This document shows, piece after piece, positions 37,585 through 37,742 of a stretch of 37,742 nt of DNA (position 1 is its first letter; each line of letters starts with the position of its first letter). The translations under genes and the position numbers were made by a program. The notes under the pieces are model-generated. The model searched no databases. It had not been told where the DNA came from and saw nothing but the letters and a program-made list of their open reading frames with translations. The DNA comes from Henriciella sp. (GTDB lineage: Bacteria; Pseudomonadota; Alphaproteobacteria; Caulobacterales; Hyphomonadaceae), in the NCBI GenBank assembly GCA_013214545.1, contig JABSQB010000034.1, forward strand, positions 1 to 37,742. Direction: 5' to 3'.

Positions 37585-37742
37585 ATGCTCAGAATATCTC
37601 TGCTTTTATCGACAGCGCTCCTGATTACGGCCTGCGCCAGCGTTGAGCCTGGGCGTGAGGAGGCACGTGAGATCGCCTCACAGCAGGTGCCCGATACGCC
37701 GGATTACTGGACCGCCGCTGCGGCCCGCGTGGGTGAGGTCGA
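37585..37742 (+). CDS. Outer-membrane efflux lipoprotein (TolC/OprM-like), 5' part
   Basis: Only 52 codons are inside the window. The translation starts with a lipoprotein signal ending L-I-T-A-C (Cys14), followed by a short acidic spacer and P-D-Y-W-T-A-A-A. GGAG, within the end of the pump gene, is ten bases before ATG 37585. Position after the adaptor and pump genes makes it the likely outer-membrane factor of the efflux system. The rest lies beyond the right edge, so family identity is not proven. Confidence 0.65.
   Translation, partial: MLRISLLLSTALLITACASVEPGREEAREIASQQVPDTPDYWTAAAARVGEV

Overview
The window looks like chromosomal DNA from a GC-rich, Gram-negative alphaproteobacterium, most likely of the Hyphomonadaceae/Maricaulales type. 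This is inferred, not shown by a marker gene. The reasons are a DUF2336 protein, an alphaproteobacterial-type ParE, many short lipoboxes, GC-rich third codon positions with long antisense shadow frames, and an adjacent pair (beta-helix lipoprotein plus diheme cytochrome of the HNE_0200/SO2930 type) first named from Hyphomonas and Shewanella genomes. No phage, transposase, CRISPR or conjugation genes were seen.

Layout. 1-6.3 kb: two tandem multi-pass membrane proteins, a class III CoA transferase, DUF2336, a degenerate EAL-like protein, and a translationally coupled NUDIX hydrolase and crotonase. 6.3-9.3 kb: a JmjC/cupin-like oxygenase downstream of parE. 9.3-11.8 kb: an Old Yellow Enzyme family oxidoreductase coupled to an M14 cytosolic-type carboxypeptidase. 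12.1-18 kb: a 1949-residue secreted or surface protein with seven cadherin-like repeats, seven FG-GAP repeats and a short RTX-like tail. 18.1-24.5 kb: a luciferase-like monooxygenase, a lipoprotein M1 aminopeptidase and an AsmA protein. 24.58 kb: tRNA-Asp(GTC) with its own promoter and terminator. 24.7-26.4 kb: a fusion of a PAS-like region, a LuxR HTH and an alpha/beta hydrolase. 26.4-26.76 kb: an intergenic region rich in hairpins. 26.76-30.8 kb: DUF3291, a glycosyltransferase, a UDP-sulfoquinovose-synthase-like enzyme and a sulfotransferase. 30.9-33.3 kb: the beta-helix lipoprotein and diheme cytochrome pair. 33.4 kb to the end: a tripartite RND efflux operon (adaptor, pump, start of the outer-membrane factor).

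How genes may work together. Genes at 1.4-6.3 kb share a CoA/acyl-CoA theme. Genes at 27.4-30.8 kb share a sugar and sulfur theme. The last three genes form one efflux system. Five convergent gene pairs meet with at most three bases between them, so the region is very compact.

The best candidates for something undescribed are: (a) the divergent region at 26379-26755, where two terminator-like hairpins and a possible alternative pairing lie between two divergent genes, next to the HTH-hydrolase fusion gene; (b) a module of about 110 residues inserted twice within cadherin-like repeats of the giant protein; and (c) the beta-helix/diheme pair of unknown function. None was tested computationally. 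All statements come from reading the sequence and from general knowledge of the families.
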